A DNA stretch of 64,000 nt from positions 61,703,897 through 61,767,896 of the forward strand of contig CP136063.1 in the NCBI GenBank assembly GCA_032622095.1. The letters are read 5' to 3'. Positions within the stretch are counted from its first letter, which is position 1; each line of letters starts with the position of its first letter. The translations under genes were made by a program, and so were the position numbers. The notes under the pieces were generated by a model, which saw only the letters and a list, made by a program, of their open reading frames with translations, searched no databases and was not told where the DNA came from. This DNA comes from Siphonodentalium dalli. Lineage: Eukaryota; Mollusca; Scaphopoda; Gadilida; Siphonodentaliidae. Positions 1 to 12,582 of the stretch are shown one piece after another.

Positions 1-225
1 ACGTTTATTAGTGACAAAATTGTACAATAAAATTTCTAGTCTCTGTTAACAGTAACCACTATTGTTCGTTAGCTAAACAACTACACCTGTTTAGACTAGA
101 AAATATTCGAAATAAAATTAATATTAATCGATAGAAGCAATTCTGGACAGGAGTCTTCGATTCAGATCTAATATTTTATACCCCGGTAACTATATATTAC
201 ATGTTTACAAAGAGACAATCCACCT
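1..225 (-). mobile_element. TTAA-1 element, fragment cut by window edge
   Basis: Right part of the 520-bp TTAA-1 family (see 30,699-31,218 for the reference copy). It ends at AGACAATCCACCT, followed by GTAATTATCAAG. The paralogous site in copy C (about 47,724) reads CTTAATTATCAAG without an element, so the target was TTAA and one base has since mutated to G. Confidence 0.8.
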
Positions 226-1687
226 GTAATTATCAAGTTATTTTGGTGAGAGGATCACAATCCACAACACTATACAGTCTCAATGTAGCAAATATTGGGC
301 CAAGATATACATGTGTACATTTTTTACTTTGAACCTAAATGTTCGAAACCTCTCATAACGTTTAAAACCCAGTGTGCTATCAGAATGCAATGTCATCCGG
401 CGATGACCGATGTTTTGGTTGTCACATGGTTTACATTAGGGGATTACCAAGGACAAACCTCATATGCTCAACCACCACCATCAAGTCCATCAAAGGATTA
501 AGGTCTCTGAACAGTGCACATGTACAGCATTACTACTAATACCAGGTTGGATCTTCCTTGTTAAACCACTCCTAATCAATCAGATGATTTAGCCATCCAT
601 TACACATTGGGCCAAACCAGACACACTACAGTCAGACCTCAAAATTAGCCATGGCAAAAGGCATTGCCATAAAAAAAAGCTGTAGAAGACTATTTAGTAA
701 ATCGTGCAATTCTTAAGAAAATATGTAGGAGAAAAATGACAATTTCAAGGGCTGCTGCACAATACATGAGTCCTGGTTTGTAAAAAAGTGGAATCAGTGT
801 TATGGTAGTGGCATACTAATTGTGTATCCATTCCGATGACCCAATCTGAAATGACGTTATAATTAAGAAACCTCAAAACGATAACAAGTAAATAGGGCCA
901 TAACATTTATCGGACGAACCCCATAATCAAAATTGACCTGTCCTTACACTGGTAAACTCCATACCAGATTTGGTCCCAATCCGATAACCCAAATTAAAGC
1001 TATCATCCAAAAACCATTGTTGGGTGAATGCGTGCATGCACACAAGAAGAGACAATGAGGATTATACACATGTAGACGAAATGTTGCTTTTGTAATGAAA
1101 CTAACAGCTATATCTTTTGACAATATTACTTTTTAGAAAAAAAATTGGTTATTTTTATGCCTTTCAGAATCGTGACTAAGGGGACAATTACGGCGTTGCG
1201 ACTAACGGGACAAATTTCAGAAGTCAATATTCTCAAATAATTCTGTTTGCCATAAACCAGTTTCCATTAATGCAGTAAATTGACTTCATATAGAGAGATA
1301 ACTTATAGAGACTGAAAATAGATATCTCACTGATGTGGAAGTTCTTACCCTTTTGGTGAAAGGAGGGGACACTTTTGTGACCATCAAAGTTAACATTGTT
1401 TGTAACATTCAGCATATTATTTGTGAAATTAAACATTAAAGTAACATTGCATAGCCACTATTATTATGTAAATATACCAGTATTACACAGAATAGCAATA
1501 TTAACCTGGAAATACTAAATACTATACGAAGGTCACCCCACATGTAATTTTGAAACAAAAGAATTACCAAGAAAAATGTTATTGAATTTTTACTCTTCAG
1601 ATACTGTCCTTTGAAAAAAAGTAACGAATGCTCTGTATAAATAATTGGATTTTTATCTACCATGTCTCATTTTCATGGAATTGCTCA
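226..1687. other. Duplicated noncoding spacer, left end of copy A
   Basis: No supported gene. The stretch matches 47,730-49,740 of copy C at many points. Around 640-830 it contains a decayed version of the short reading frame that is open at 48,154-48,402 in C. Between 1,170 and 1,210 it has two copies of a TGACTAA[C/G]GGGACA word that recurs in C and in the B/C junction. C has about 450 bp more than A here (roughly 48,860-49,330). Confidence 0.6.
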
Positions 1688-3117
1688 TTATATAGTTACC
1701 GGGGTATTAAATATTAGATCTGAATCGAAGACTCCTGTCCGGAAATGCTTCTATCGATTAATATTCATTTTATTTTGAATATTTTCCGGTCTAAAAAGGT
1801 GTTGTTGTTTAGCTAACCAACAATAGTGCTTACTGTTAAGGACTATGCTAACCCAATTTTCCCAAAATTGATGGAGTCAAAATAAAGGCTTATGTTCACT
1901 TTTGTTAGTAAACACAGTAACCAAACACATGAATGCAACACGTTAAGAGTATAATTCATGGTGGAAAATGTTAGAAATACTAAATGTGAGGTTTTTAAAA
2001 TCTATTTTTTCGAACCCAAAAATCAATAAACACAAAGTCCATATCAAAGAAAAAAATATGGCAATGTGTACTGAACACTGTGAAGAATGATGAACAATAA
2101 AACAATATTCATATTTATCAAGCATTCTTTTATAAAATTACTAAGAACCAATTGTTTACAAATAATTGAGTAACTTGTCTGACATCGATTGTAGTAAGGT
2201 AGCAGTTAATTGGTAATATGTGGACAGTGGTGTGTTGTGAATCTCTTGACAAAAGAACTGCGTAATCCCCAATATGGGGTACCCCATAGCCCAGAAACCT
2301 GGTCACCAATCAGCCTGAACCAGGATATAGTATTATCATGGTTCAGCACTGGCTGGTCATAATCCCAACAGGCTTGAGTGAACATTATCTTGACCCATCA
2401 AATTCAGTTCCCAAATAGCTTTTCTGAGCAATGAAATCTACCATTTGTAAACAACTGCTTCCAAGCCAAAACTCTTCATAAAACTGGAGAAATGTGAGTA
2501 TATCATTATTGTTCATCATTCTTCACAGTGTTCAGTACACATACCCATATCTTTTTCTTAGATGTGTTTGTTGAATTTGGGTTGGAAAAAATAGATTTTA
2601 AAAACTTCTATAAATTTCACATTTTGAATTTCTAACACAATCTACCATGAATTATACTCTTGAATTGTTGCATCCATGGGTTTGGTTACTGTGATTACTA
2701 ATAGAAATGAACATATACCTTTATTTTGGACTCCATTAAATTTGGGGAAAATTGGGTTAGCAAAGTCCTTAACAGAGACCATAAATTTTATGGTGTAATG
2801 TTGTCACAAATAAACATAAATTATAGTCATTATCGTTAATAACTATGGAATCAAATAATACAACCAATCAATCTGGGGCAGTTGACTTTCGGTACGTATC
2901 CATAGGAACAGCCTAATGCTGTTTCTCGCTATATGGTATCACCCGAATGGCCTGTACACAATTAGACAAATTAACGGGCCCAATAAAATATTCGAAATAA
3001 AATTAATATTAATTGATAAAAACCTTTCCGGACAGGGGTCATCAGTTCATATTTATTATTTTACCTGTATACCCACGCAACTATTTCAAATTTGTTATTC
3101 AAAGAGATAATCCATCT
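1688..3117 (+). mobile_element. TTAA-1 element interrupted by a TTAA-2 element
   Basis: The left part (1,688-1,839) and right part (2,769-3,117) together match TTAA-1. The extreme left terminus is degenerate. The right end is AGATAATCCATCT followed by TTAAAGTGC. The interruption is a second element that entered at the TTAA inside the conserved word CTGTTAACAGAGACC. The same interrupted structure is present in copy C (about 49,745-51,190), so both insertions predate the A/C split. Confidence 0.8.
1840..2768. mobile_element. TTAA-2 foldback element (929 bp)
   Basis: Ends are GGACTATGCTAACCCAATTT on the left and the near-complement on the right (GGGTTAGCAAAGTCC), with inverted arms of roughly 250 bp or more. 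TTAA flanks both sides (1,836-1,839 and 2,769-2,772). Uninterrupted TTAA-1 copies read CTGTTAACAGAGACC at this point, which acts as an empty site and shows a 4-bp TTAA duplication. No transposase frame is visible, so it is non-autonomous. TTAA targeting suggests a piggyBac-like or Kolobok-like enzyme, but the ends do not settle this. Confidence 0.8.
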
Positions 3118-3254
3118 TTAAAGTGCATTATCTACATGAAAGTTCAACAGAATGCTATTGAACGGGACCATTTCTCTCTCTTTAAGCACAAGCCCCAACC
3201 AACCATTTCACTTAATCCTTTTATTCAGCTATTAAAAGGCATGTATGTTGCAAT

Positions 3255-3463
3255 ATGGATAAGAAACAAATATAATAAAGATATTATACAATGTTGTGTA
3301 CAGTATGTGTTTTTCTTGTACGAGTCCAGGTTGCGGGGAAAAGTCGTATTGGACGAGACACGCCAGTGTCGAGTCCAACATGACTTTTCACCACAACCTG
3401 AACGAGTACAACAAAAACTCATAGTGTACACAACATTGTATAATGACATTTGTATTATCCATC
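3255..3463. repeat. Long near-perfect hairpin (about 95-bp arms)
   Basis: The sequence from GGATAAGAAACAAATAT to about 3,350 is repeated in inverse complement at about 3,368-3,463. The loop is under 20 bp, around GACACGCCAGTGTC. The same structure lies at 51,285-51,488 in copy C. It looks like a foldback MITE. The long reading frames across it are by-products of the inverted repeat. Confidence 0.75.
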
Positions 3464-3606
3464 TGTATGTTTATCCAGATTTTGGGAATAAATCTTTTGT
3501 GGGTATTTTGGTATTTGTCGGCACATAATTTGATCATCAGAAAGGATGATTTGGAAAAATAAAAATAAACTCAATGCGGAAGTGAAACGTCTGCTAAAAT
3601 CCATCA

Positions 3607-3624
3607 GTGTTGCGCGCGCAACAC
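3607..3624. other. 18-bp perfect palindrome
   Basis: GTGTTGCGCGCGCAACAC is its own complement and is identical in copy C at 51,634-51,651, inside otherwise diverged DNA. It lies on the 3' side of the minus-strand zinc-finger genes. Function unknown. Confidence 0.6.
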
Positions 3625-3830
3625 AATTTACCGATTCATTTCGCAATAGAGTTAATTCGTGACGTCGCAGAGTCCCAATAAAAAGTGATATTGACTTTCG
3701 GGAGTCTAATATGACTTATGCCAGGACTATCACGTGGCGGCTTTTGCCCAATCGGAAATGGTGTTAGCTAAGGGATGATGGATAATAATACTGCTTATTG
3801 ATAAACTATGATTTTTAATTCATTCAAACA

Positions 3831-5728
<1,898 letters not shown>

Positions 5729-5817
5729 CTTTTCTGTGTCTTTACTTTACAGTCGGATTACTCTTTTATTGGACCCATTCTGCTATATATATATATATCA
5801 ATTTTAGTTGTGCCTCA

Positions 5818-5900
5818 CCCATGTGGATCCTCATTTGTCGAGTCAGATAATGTTATCCAGTATATCCTGCTTCACAAACATTACATTTAAACGAAGGATC
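5818..5900 (-). pseudogene. Vestigial zinc finger upstream of array A
   Basis: On the minus strand the DNA reads FKCNVC, then GYTG and, after a stop, LTRQMRIHMGE. This is a recognisable finger whose frame is broken. A matching vestige lies at about 54,128-54,215 in copy C. It shows that the array once extended 5' of the present ATG, so the ATG at 5,728 may be an internal methionine of a longer ancestor. Confidence 0.6.
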
Positions 5901-5934
5901 GCATGATTACGGATCCGAGTGTTAGTCATTTCAC

Positions 5935-6095
5935 CGGATGAGTGTATGGCGTGTCACGTGGTCTCACATCGCATGAGTGTATGGCGTTCCACGTGGTCTC
6001 ACATCGTATGAGTGTATGGCGTTCCACGTGGTCTCACACCAGATGAGTATATGGCGTGTCACGTTGTCTCACACACTTTTCTTCAAAGCCACGTG
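5935..6095. repeat. About 35-bp tandem repeat with CACGTG E-boxes
   Basis: Units read roughly ATGAGTGTATGGCGTTCCAC followed by GTGGTCTCACA. CACGTG occurs at 5,955, 5,990, 6,025 and 6,090, with 35-bp spacing for the first three. It lies about 250 bp 5' of the minus-strand zinc-finger start. Copy C has a longer version at 54,240-54,475. The TATGGCGT...GTGG core resembles the linker part of degenerate fingers in this locus, so it may be decayed coding DNA. An enhancer role is only possible. Confidence 0.6.
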
Positions 6096-7246
6096 GACTC
6101 AAATCGGAATGGATTATCTTATTAGCAAACGGTGTGACATATTTCCACCACCAAGGCACTGAAGTTTATTGTGTGCGTTTCCATGGTGCTGATCCCGAAT
6201 ATTAAAGGAAGTTGTATCTGAGCGGGTTTGTGTCCAGTTTAAAAGTCCGGAAGATCAAGCGGTCGTCAGCATAGCACTTGCATGAGTCATAGGGCATAAA
6301 GTTATCACTGGAATAAAAAGACAATATCAAGATAAATGATAATATAATAAAACAGCGACCATGGTGAAGGGACAACACAACGGTACATTATATTCAGTAT
6401 ATTCGTGCAGCAGAAACAAAGCAACATTATAAGTTTATCAATTATGTTGGTACATACATGTAGACAAGTGGTCCTGTTCCATCCCGTTTTTATCACAAAA
6501 GTGTATTAAATCATTATTTAAAATCTCGGAGTAAATAAAGAGCTTTTAAACAGAATAAAAAGAGGCTCAGTGGAGAATCCTGAATTTTATAGAAATCTGC
6601 CGACCCAAGCCCGTTAACAGAGCTGTTGTCAAACGAAGGAGTGACCACCTCCTATATCAAGCTAAAATTGTGCAATATACTGGAGGCCGGATTGTATATA
6701 CCAATAGTCTATACTATTGTGCTCCAGTCAACCACTGAGATATCGTTGATGAAATTGTGCATTTTTATCATTGGATAAGGTCTTTGGTATAAACAAAATC
6801 ATCTCTATTTGTTAATGTTTTGTTACCTTTATCCACAATAATGTAAATAGGCAAGTGATGAGTTATGTATTCCACACGAAACACCAGCGCAAAATGATGA
6901 GATGACAACTGTTGTAAATTATGATGTCAATGAGGGTTGCACGGCATTCTGTTATTCTTGTGGGTTTAGTTATTGTTCGTAGAAACATAAAAGAATTCAA
7001 CCCGTTTAAGACATTCTTATGGCATTATCAGTATTTATGTTTATGTTGAACTCACCCCCTTCTCTGTCATCCCTATGGTTTTCATATAAACAGTAACTCC
7101 CCTTTTTGTCAGTACGTTGGAAACTCAGCTGTCGGCAAAGTTTCAACAACACCTATTAACCAACCAAAGCCGGACGCTTTGGGTCGTATTTTGACTATAC
7201 ATGTATCTAATTTTGTGACGTCACCAATTATTATCTAATACGACGC
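6096..7246. other. Conserved noncoding spacer, A and C (part in B)
   Basis: No gene seen. It matches C 54,475-56,115 and, from about 6,780, B 34,620-35,310. It includes a perfect palindromic CRE-like GTGACGTCAC at 7,215-7,224, preserved at B 35,281-35,290 and C 56,091-56,100. Confidence 0.6.
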
Positions 7247-7573
7247 AAACTCCATACAGCGCCCTCTACGCTATCGCTGCGATATAGCACTGCCATAATG
7301 ACATTAATTGGTAAGGAATTCTTACGTGTTTTTAGTTCTTATGTTTTAGGATAAAAAGTGTATGTCTGGCTCAGTTCATTTTGTTCGTATCAATACCGAC
7401 AGAATTATCATTATTGCAAACTGAAAAAAAATTGGTGGTGAACAAGATAATAGGTAACTAAATACAGTTCCGCGACGATATGTAAAAATAGATTTATCGT
7501 CTGCAAAGCACCATCATTATGGCAGTGGTATCTCAGCGGAGCGATGAGAGATAACTCTGTCTGGAGTTTTGAG
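7247..7573. mobile_element. 327-bp inverted-repeat element, 8-bp duplication
   Basis: TACGACGC flanks both sides (7,239-7,246 and 7,574-7,581), while copies B and C have a single TACGACGCTGTTG at this position. The imperfect arms start AAACTCCATACAG and CTCAAAACTCCAGACAG and both run into CACTGCCATAATGA. It has no coding capacity. An 8-bp duplication fits hAT-type movement. It is absent from B and C, so it is a recent arrival in A. Confidence 0.85.
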
Positions 7574-7637
7574 TACGACGCTGTTGTTTTGAATTTCGGG
7601 AGCGCGAATCTCGCACAGAAGATCGGTGGGCTTGAAA

Positions 7638-8088
7638 GTTACAAGCAACTAATTATATAGAGTTACGCTTCTTGATTTTGTGTAGGGAAACTCGAGTCAG
7701 CATAAAACAAAATCTGGCTGCTGATTGGTTGATTATCATTGAGGGAAATATCCCTAAGCGGGAACATAAAATCATAGCCTACGTAAATATGGCGATCATG
7801 CTTGTTTGGATGTCCAGGAAGAGTCTGGTGGGATCCCGATGCTATGGAAGGGGTCTGGGTATTTTCATGCTGCTGAATTTTGTGCAGTAAATGGGGTAGT
7901 TGTGGAAATGCAAGATTTTCGTTTGAAAACAATACCGAAAAGGGCGCGTTTGACGTCACAGACTGGTACATCGGATGACGTTCTAAGGGAAAATTGACCA
8001 CCTGAAGTTCACATAGGCTCAACCCATGGCTGGCGGGACTTCTAGTTAACAATGTCGCCTATATGGGAAATAATTAGGTGTTTGTAAC
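7638..8088. mobile_element. About 451-bp element with GTTACAA ends, A only
   Basis: Copies B and C read CTTGAAGCATTAATG where A has this extra DNA. The ends are imperfect inverted repeats: GTTACAAGCAACTAATTAT against GTTACAAACACCTAATTAT. The target duplication is unclear because a few extra bases remain at the right edge. A 129-codon minus-strand frame (7,663-8,052) spans it; I do not recognise its product and it may be chance. Confidence 0.6.
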
Positions 8089-9289
8089 ATGTAGCATTAA
8101 TGTCGTAATCGGCTGCAAAGAGCCCAACCCAAATCATTCGACGTGCAACATTCTCCTATTTATATAAACATCATAAAATAATTTATTTGTGTTTATTTAT
8201 AAGGGAAAGTGGATCCATACTGAATTTCTAACGGGTCTACCCCGGCACTCTACTGGATCAAATCATCGGAACCTTGGAAGTTTTAATATTTTTTAAAATA
8301 AACTAAACTCAAACTCTCAGTGTAAAAAATCTTGTGAATATTGAGAACAATTATATGTTCTGAGGAGTAGACCGATTTACTATCACATTTTTGAGTTTAT
8401 TAGTTATTTTGGGTATATAGGCCTACTAGTACCGGTATTTTAGGCCCGTCTTGTGCGTCGCGCCAAACACGGGTCGTGCTATCTTAGCTTGGCTTGACAT
8501 TGGCGCGTCTCTGGCACTTGTCACGTTTGTTTGATTTATACATCGAGCCATTTTAGCATACATGTATCTGATACAAAATTATGTCTGCTATAATCAGTTC
8601 CCATGGGGATCACAACGGAGATACGCCGTGATGGTGTCATCTGAAAATTAACTACCTGTATAATCTGGCCCTCGTTGTCTCTTTATTTATACTTCTATTA
8701 TAGTACATTAATCTCGGAAACGCTATCGGTGGTTTCTATATCGGGATCTTGCCATTCATCTCCCTTTAACCTTTGTGTATACTTCTGCAATATGTTTATC
8801 CACCAATTTTGTGAAAAGTCCTTTGTCAGTCAATGTCCCCGTATACCTTACGTACTATTGCCTTCAATGTATATTGACAACGATCAAGAGTCTGTAGTCT
8901 GGTGATTCTTATACGCCGTGTCGCGCACTTCGACCAATCCAAAAAAAAAAAAACATTGTAATCCAATACATCGAATAGGGGCCCAGTATCAACCAATAAA
9001 CTTACCGATAATGTCATGCTGTAAGCACTATCGATCGAGGTACCTGTACCGGTACTTCCCATTAATGGTATGCCTATCTCACGTGAACAGGGGCGATGTA
9101 TGAAATTATATGTCAAATGGTTGTAGATCAGATGAATTCCAGTGATTGATATCCGAAATGAAGTAGCGTGAAAAGGTGAAGCCTAATTCATAGGATGACA
9201 AGGGAATGGAGATGAATGATGTACATAAATAAATTATCCCTTAGATGTCATATACTTGTGATAATATAAATTGATAGAGAAGTGAAAAT
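8089..9289. other. Conserved three-copy noncoding spacer
   Basis: Matches B 35,367-36,551 and C 56,184-57,358 closely. A 96-codon minus-strand frame (8,826-9,116) is open in A and, as 89 codons, in C (56,914-57,183), but a single-base loss in B shifts it. I treat it as unsupported coding. No RNA gene recognised. Confidence 0.6.
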
Positions 9290-9591
9290 GAGAACCTAGA
9301 TATGAGATGCATAGGAGTAATATAATGAGAACCTAGATATGAGACGCATGGGAGTAATAGAATGAGAACCTAGATATGAGATGCATGGGAGTAATAGAAT
9401 GAGAACCTAGATATGAGATGCATGGGAGTAATATAATGAGAACCTACATGTAGATATGAGATGCATGGGAGTAATAGAATGAGAACCTAGATATGAGATG
9501 CATGGGAGTAATATAATGAGAACCTAGATATGAGATGCATGGGAGTAATATAATGAGAACCTAGATATGAGATGCTTGGGAGTAATAGAAT
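9290..9591. repeat. 37-bp minisatellite, 8 units (copy A)
   Basis: Units begin GAGAACCTAGATATGAGATG and end AGTAATAGAAT or AGTAATATAAT. There are eight units; the fifth has a 6-bp insertion. The paralogous positions hold 1 unit in B (36,552-36,588) and 40 in C (57,359-58,838), with identical flanks (AAGTGAAAAT on the left and GAGTAGTGTTATCATG on the right). Confidence 0.95.
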
Positions 9592-9637
9592 GAGTAGTGT
9601 TATCATGAGTATTGAACGACGAATGAAATAATCATAT

Positions 9638-9928
9638 ATGAAACACACGTACATCACTATGCATCATGTGTATCACCCATATGGTCACAATGATAACCCC
9701 TATCTCACATACAAATGCATAACTCACACATGTGTGTGCAGTGTATATTCGCCATACAAGAACGATGAAATAGACATCATAACAAAAATATTACAAATAG
9801 CCATAATTATTAGTATCATATTCCGTTTAGAGTGTTTCCCCTTATATATCATGGGTGAGTATTTTGACCGGTGGTCACATGATCTCGAAGAACCTCGATC
9901 GAGTTTTTTTACACAAATCGAGGTTTAG
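9638..9928 (+). CDS. Conserved small ORF of unknown nature (copy A)
   Basis: A 96-codon frame matched by a 95-codon frame in C (58,885-59,172). The only length difference is an in-frame 3-bp change near codon 33, and the C-terminus FFTQIEV is shared. A hydrophobic stretch (ITKILQIAIIISIIF, about residues 47-61) could be a membrane segment. The start used by the frame scan may not be real. In B the equivalent is deleted after about 36,800. Purely repetitive origin is as likely as a gene, and I do not recognise a family. Confidence 0.25.
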   Translation: MKHTYITMHHVYHPYGHNDNPYLTYKCITHTCVCSVYSPYKNDEIDIITKILQIAIIISIIFRLECFPLYIMGEYFDRWSHDLEEPRSSFFTQIEV

Positions 9929-10200
9929 TACATCGATTTTGGGTTCTCCCTGATCTGATCAAATTCAAACGCCGATCATATTGGCTTTACAGACACAATA
10001 AAAACGACACAATACGCATACACAAATTACTAGCACATCTTGCAGAAGAAATAAATAAAGTAAACCTACACATCGGCGGGAAATATATCAAAATTTCTCC
10101 AACTAACCGTTTAATATCAAGTCAATAATATAAAACTAATTAATAAATAGTTGGTATCCTGCATCGTCACCCTCTATTGAACTATTATCACAAGTATTAA

Positions 10201-11223
10201 AGATGGATTATCTCCTTAAATAACAAATTTTAAATAGTTGCGTGTGTATAAAACAATACATATGAACTGAAGACCCCTGTCCAGAAAAGCTTTTATCAAT
10301 TAATATTAAATCGGGACCGTTTATGTTACTATTTTAGAATAGACCATTCGGATGATACCATATTGCGATATAGAGCACTGGATTGTTCCTATGGCTACGC
10401 ACCGAACGTCAAATGTCACAGATTGATTGTTTGTGTTGTTTTGTTCCACATATATAAGCGATATTGAGTATAATTGACGTTTATTTCTGACTTAATTGTA
10501 CAATCAAATTTCTGGTCTTGGTTAACAGTAACTACTATTGTTCGTTAGCTGAACAAACACGCCTTTTTAGACCAGAAATTATTCGAAATAAAATTAATAT
10601 TAAAGATGGATTATCTCTTTAAATAACAAATTTTAAATAGTTGCGTGGGTATAAAATAATAGATATGAACTGAAGACCTATGTCCGGAAAAGCTTCTATC
10701 AATTAATATTGATTTTATTTCGAATATTAAATCGGGCCCATTTATGATTCTATTTTTATAACCGACCATTCGGATGAGACCGTATTGCGATATAGAGCAC
10801 GGGGCTGTTCCTACGGCTACGCAACGAATGTCAACTGTCACAGATTGGTTGTTTGTATTATTTTGTTCCACAGATATAAGCGATACTGAGTATAATTAAC
10901 GTTTATTTGTGACAAAATTGCACAATATAATTTCTGGTCTATGTTAACAGTAACCACTATTGTTCGTTAGCTGAACAAACACACCTCTTTAGACCAGAAA
11001 ATATTCGAAATAAAATTAATATTAATCGATAGAAGCATTTCCGGACAGGAGTCTTCGATTCAAATCTAATATTTTATACCCCGGTAACTATATAATACAT
11101 GTTTACAAAGAGATAACCCACCTTTAATCGATAGAGCATTTCCGGACAGGGGTCTTCGATTCAAATCTAATATTTTAAACACGGTAACTATATAATACAT
11201 GTTTACAAAGAGATAATCCACCT
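10201..11223 (-). mobile_element. TTAA-1 element (outer copy) hosting a second TTAA-1
   Basis: Left end AGATGGATTATCTCC follows TTAA (10,197-10,200). The right end AGATAATCCACCT is followed by TTAATAGGC (11,224-11,227). The outer copy is split by an inner copy at 10,604-11,123. Copy C carries the same outer insertion uninterrupted (60,312-60,818). Copy B has the empty site CAAGTATTAATAGGCAATG at about 37,076-37,094. Confidence 0.9.
10604..11123 (-). mobile_element. TTAA-1 element nested inside another TTAA-1 (520 bp)
   Basis: It entered at AATATTAATCGATAG of the outer copy and left TTAA on both sides (10,600-10,603 and 11,124-11,127). Ends are AGATGGATTATCTCTTT and AGATAACCCACCT. Its length equals that of three other copies. 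The minus-strand 86-codon frame (10,611-10,871) recurs in several copies but simply reflects family sequence. Confidence 0.92.
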
Positions 11224-12058
11224 TTAATAGGCAATGAATATTTTTCCAAATTATTATTCATGGATTCAGATGCAGTTTCAGAATGGTCGATCTACAAATA
11301 TCACTGAAGAAACAGAAAGGTCCTTCCCTACAAATAGAATATATAGTATATATGTGAATAGTGATAGTCTACTGGCGATGATGTGCTAGTATTCGTCAAA
11401 TGTCGGATTTGTTGAAGTGCTCTTCTGAAGAAAATACATGACTCGCCAATAGTTGTGTAACCGCTGGCGATTCCATGAAGTCGGAGTCTAGTGGGTGTGG
11501 ATCTCCAGGGTGGTTGTACCTCCGAGGTCTGACAGCCTCTGGGGGGGGGGGGGACGTGTATTTTCTGGGAATCTGGGATTGGACCCCCCCCCCCCCGCGC
11601 CCCCTCGCCTCTGGTCAAAGAATCACCCCTTACAACAAACATGGATCTGATAGTCTGGTCGTCGAGACTCGATTTTGAGGTGAACCTAGAACAAATTGGT
11701 GACACGATGATTTTGTTGTCATTTTGTCGGGCAGAATATGGGGAACAATATATCGAAAATCCGCTGAAATCCGTTCTGGGGGAAAAAATTCTACTGTTCT
11801 TTGAAATATGGTCCTATTTCTGGCTTTTTGTGTGTCAATTTTATAGTTCCTTATTAATCCAATCAAACTGATGGAAAGAAGCGCTCAACCGTGAACAAAT
11901 TTTCTATGCAAAGATTTTTGGTGTATTTGAGTGAGACTGTACTTACATAATACGATATATTAATTTCCCATTAATTCCAATGTGGGAAAGTCGTCATTTT
12001 TGGGTCAAATGACAGGAATATGTAAAAGAAATGGTGAAAATTTACAAACAATATTTAA
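11224..12058. other. Duplicated spacer, with 64-bp G/C-run remnant
   Basis: Matches B 37,081-37,388 and B 39,350-42,680 without their inserts. At 11,544-11,607 a G run and a C run are bracketed by CCTCTGGG and CCTCTGGT, the target site of the hAT-like element in B (37,397-39,144). It may be an internally deleted relic of that insertion. No gene supported. Confidence 0.5.
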
Positions 12059-12578
12059 AGGTGGATTATCTCTTTCTAAACATGTATTATATAGTTACCA
12101 GGGTATAACATATTATATTTGAATAGAAGACTCCTGTCCGGAAATGCTTCTATCGATAAATGTTAATTTTATTTCTAATATTTTCTGGTCTAAAAAGGTG
12201 TGTTTGTTCAGCTAACGAACAACCATGGTTACTGTTAACAGAAATCATAAATTTTATTGTACAATTTTGTCACAAATAAACGTTAATTATAATCATTATC
12301 GCTTATATCTGTGGAACAAAACAATACAAACAAGCAATCTGGGATATTTGACTTTCGGTGCTTAGCCATAGGAAAAGCCCAGTGATCTATATCGCAATAT
12401 GGTATCATCCGAATGGTATATTCTAAAAATAGTAACATAAACGGTCCCGATTTAATATTCGAAATAAAATCAATATTAATTGATAGAAGCTTTTCCGGAC
12501 AGGGGTCATCAGTTCATATCTATTATTTTATACCGACGCAACTATTTAAAAATTGTTATTTAAAGAGATAATCCATCT
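12059..12578 (+). mobile_element. TTAA-1 element (520 bp)
   Basis: Flanked by TTAA at 12,055-12,058 and 12,579-12,582. Ends are AGGTGGATTATCTCTTT and AGATAATCCATCT. The empty site is in copy B at about 42,677-42,700, where ACAAACAATATTTAAGTTT runs through without an insertion. Confidence 0.93.
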
Positions 12579-12582
12579 TTAA

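Noticed and set aside
1-3117. Assigning TTAA-1 and TTAA-2 firmly to piggyBac
   Set aside because: TTAA duplication fits, but no transposase is present and the ends do not begin with the usual CCC; Kolobok-like or other TTAA users remain possible.
3013-3528. 171-codon plus-strand frame
   Set aside because: It runs through the TTAA-1 right end and the long hairpin, and the copy C equivalent is not open over the same span. Repeat by-product.
8826-9116. Minus-strand 96-codon frame also seen in C
   Set aside because: Broken by a one-base loss in B and with no recognisable motif. Coding is unsupported.
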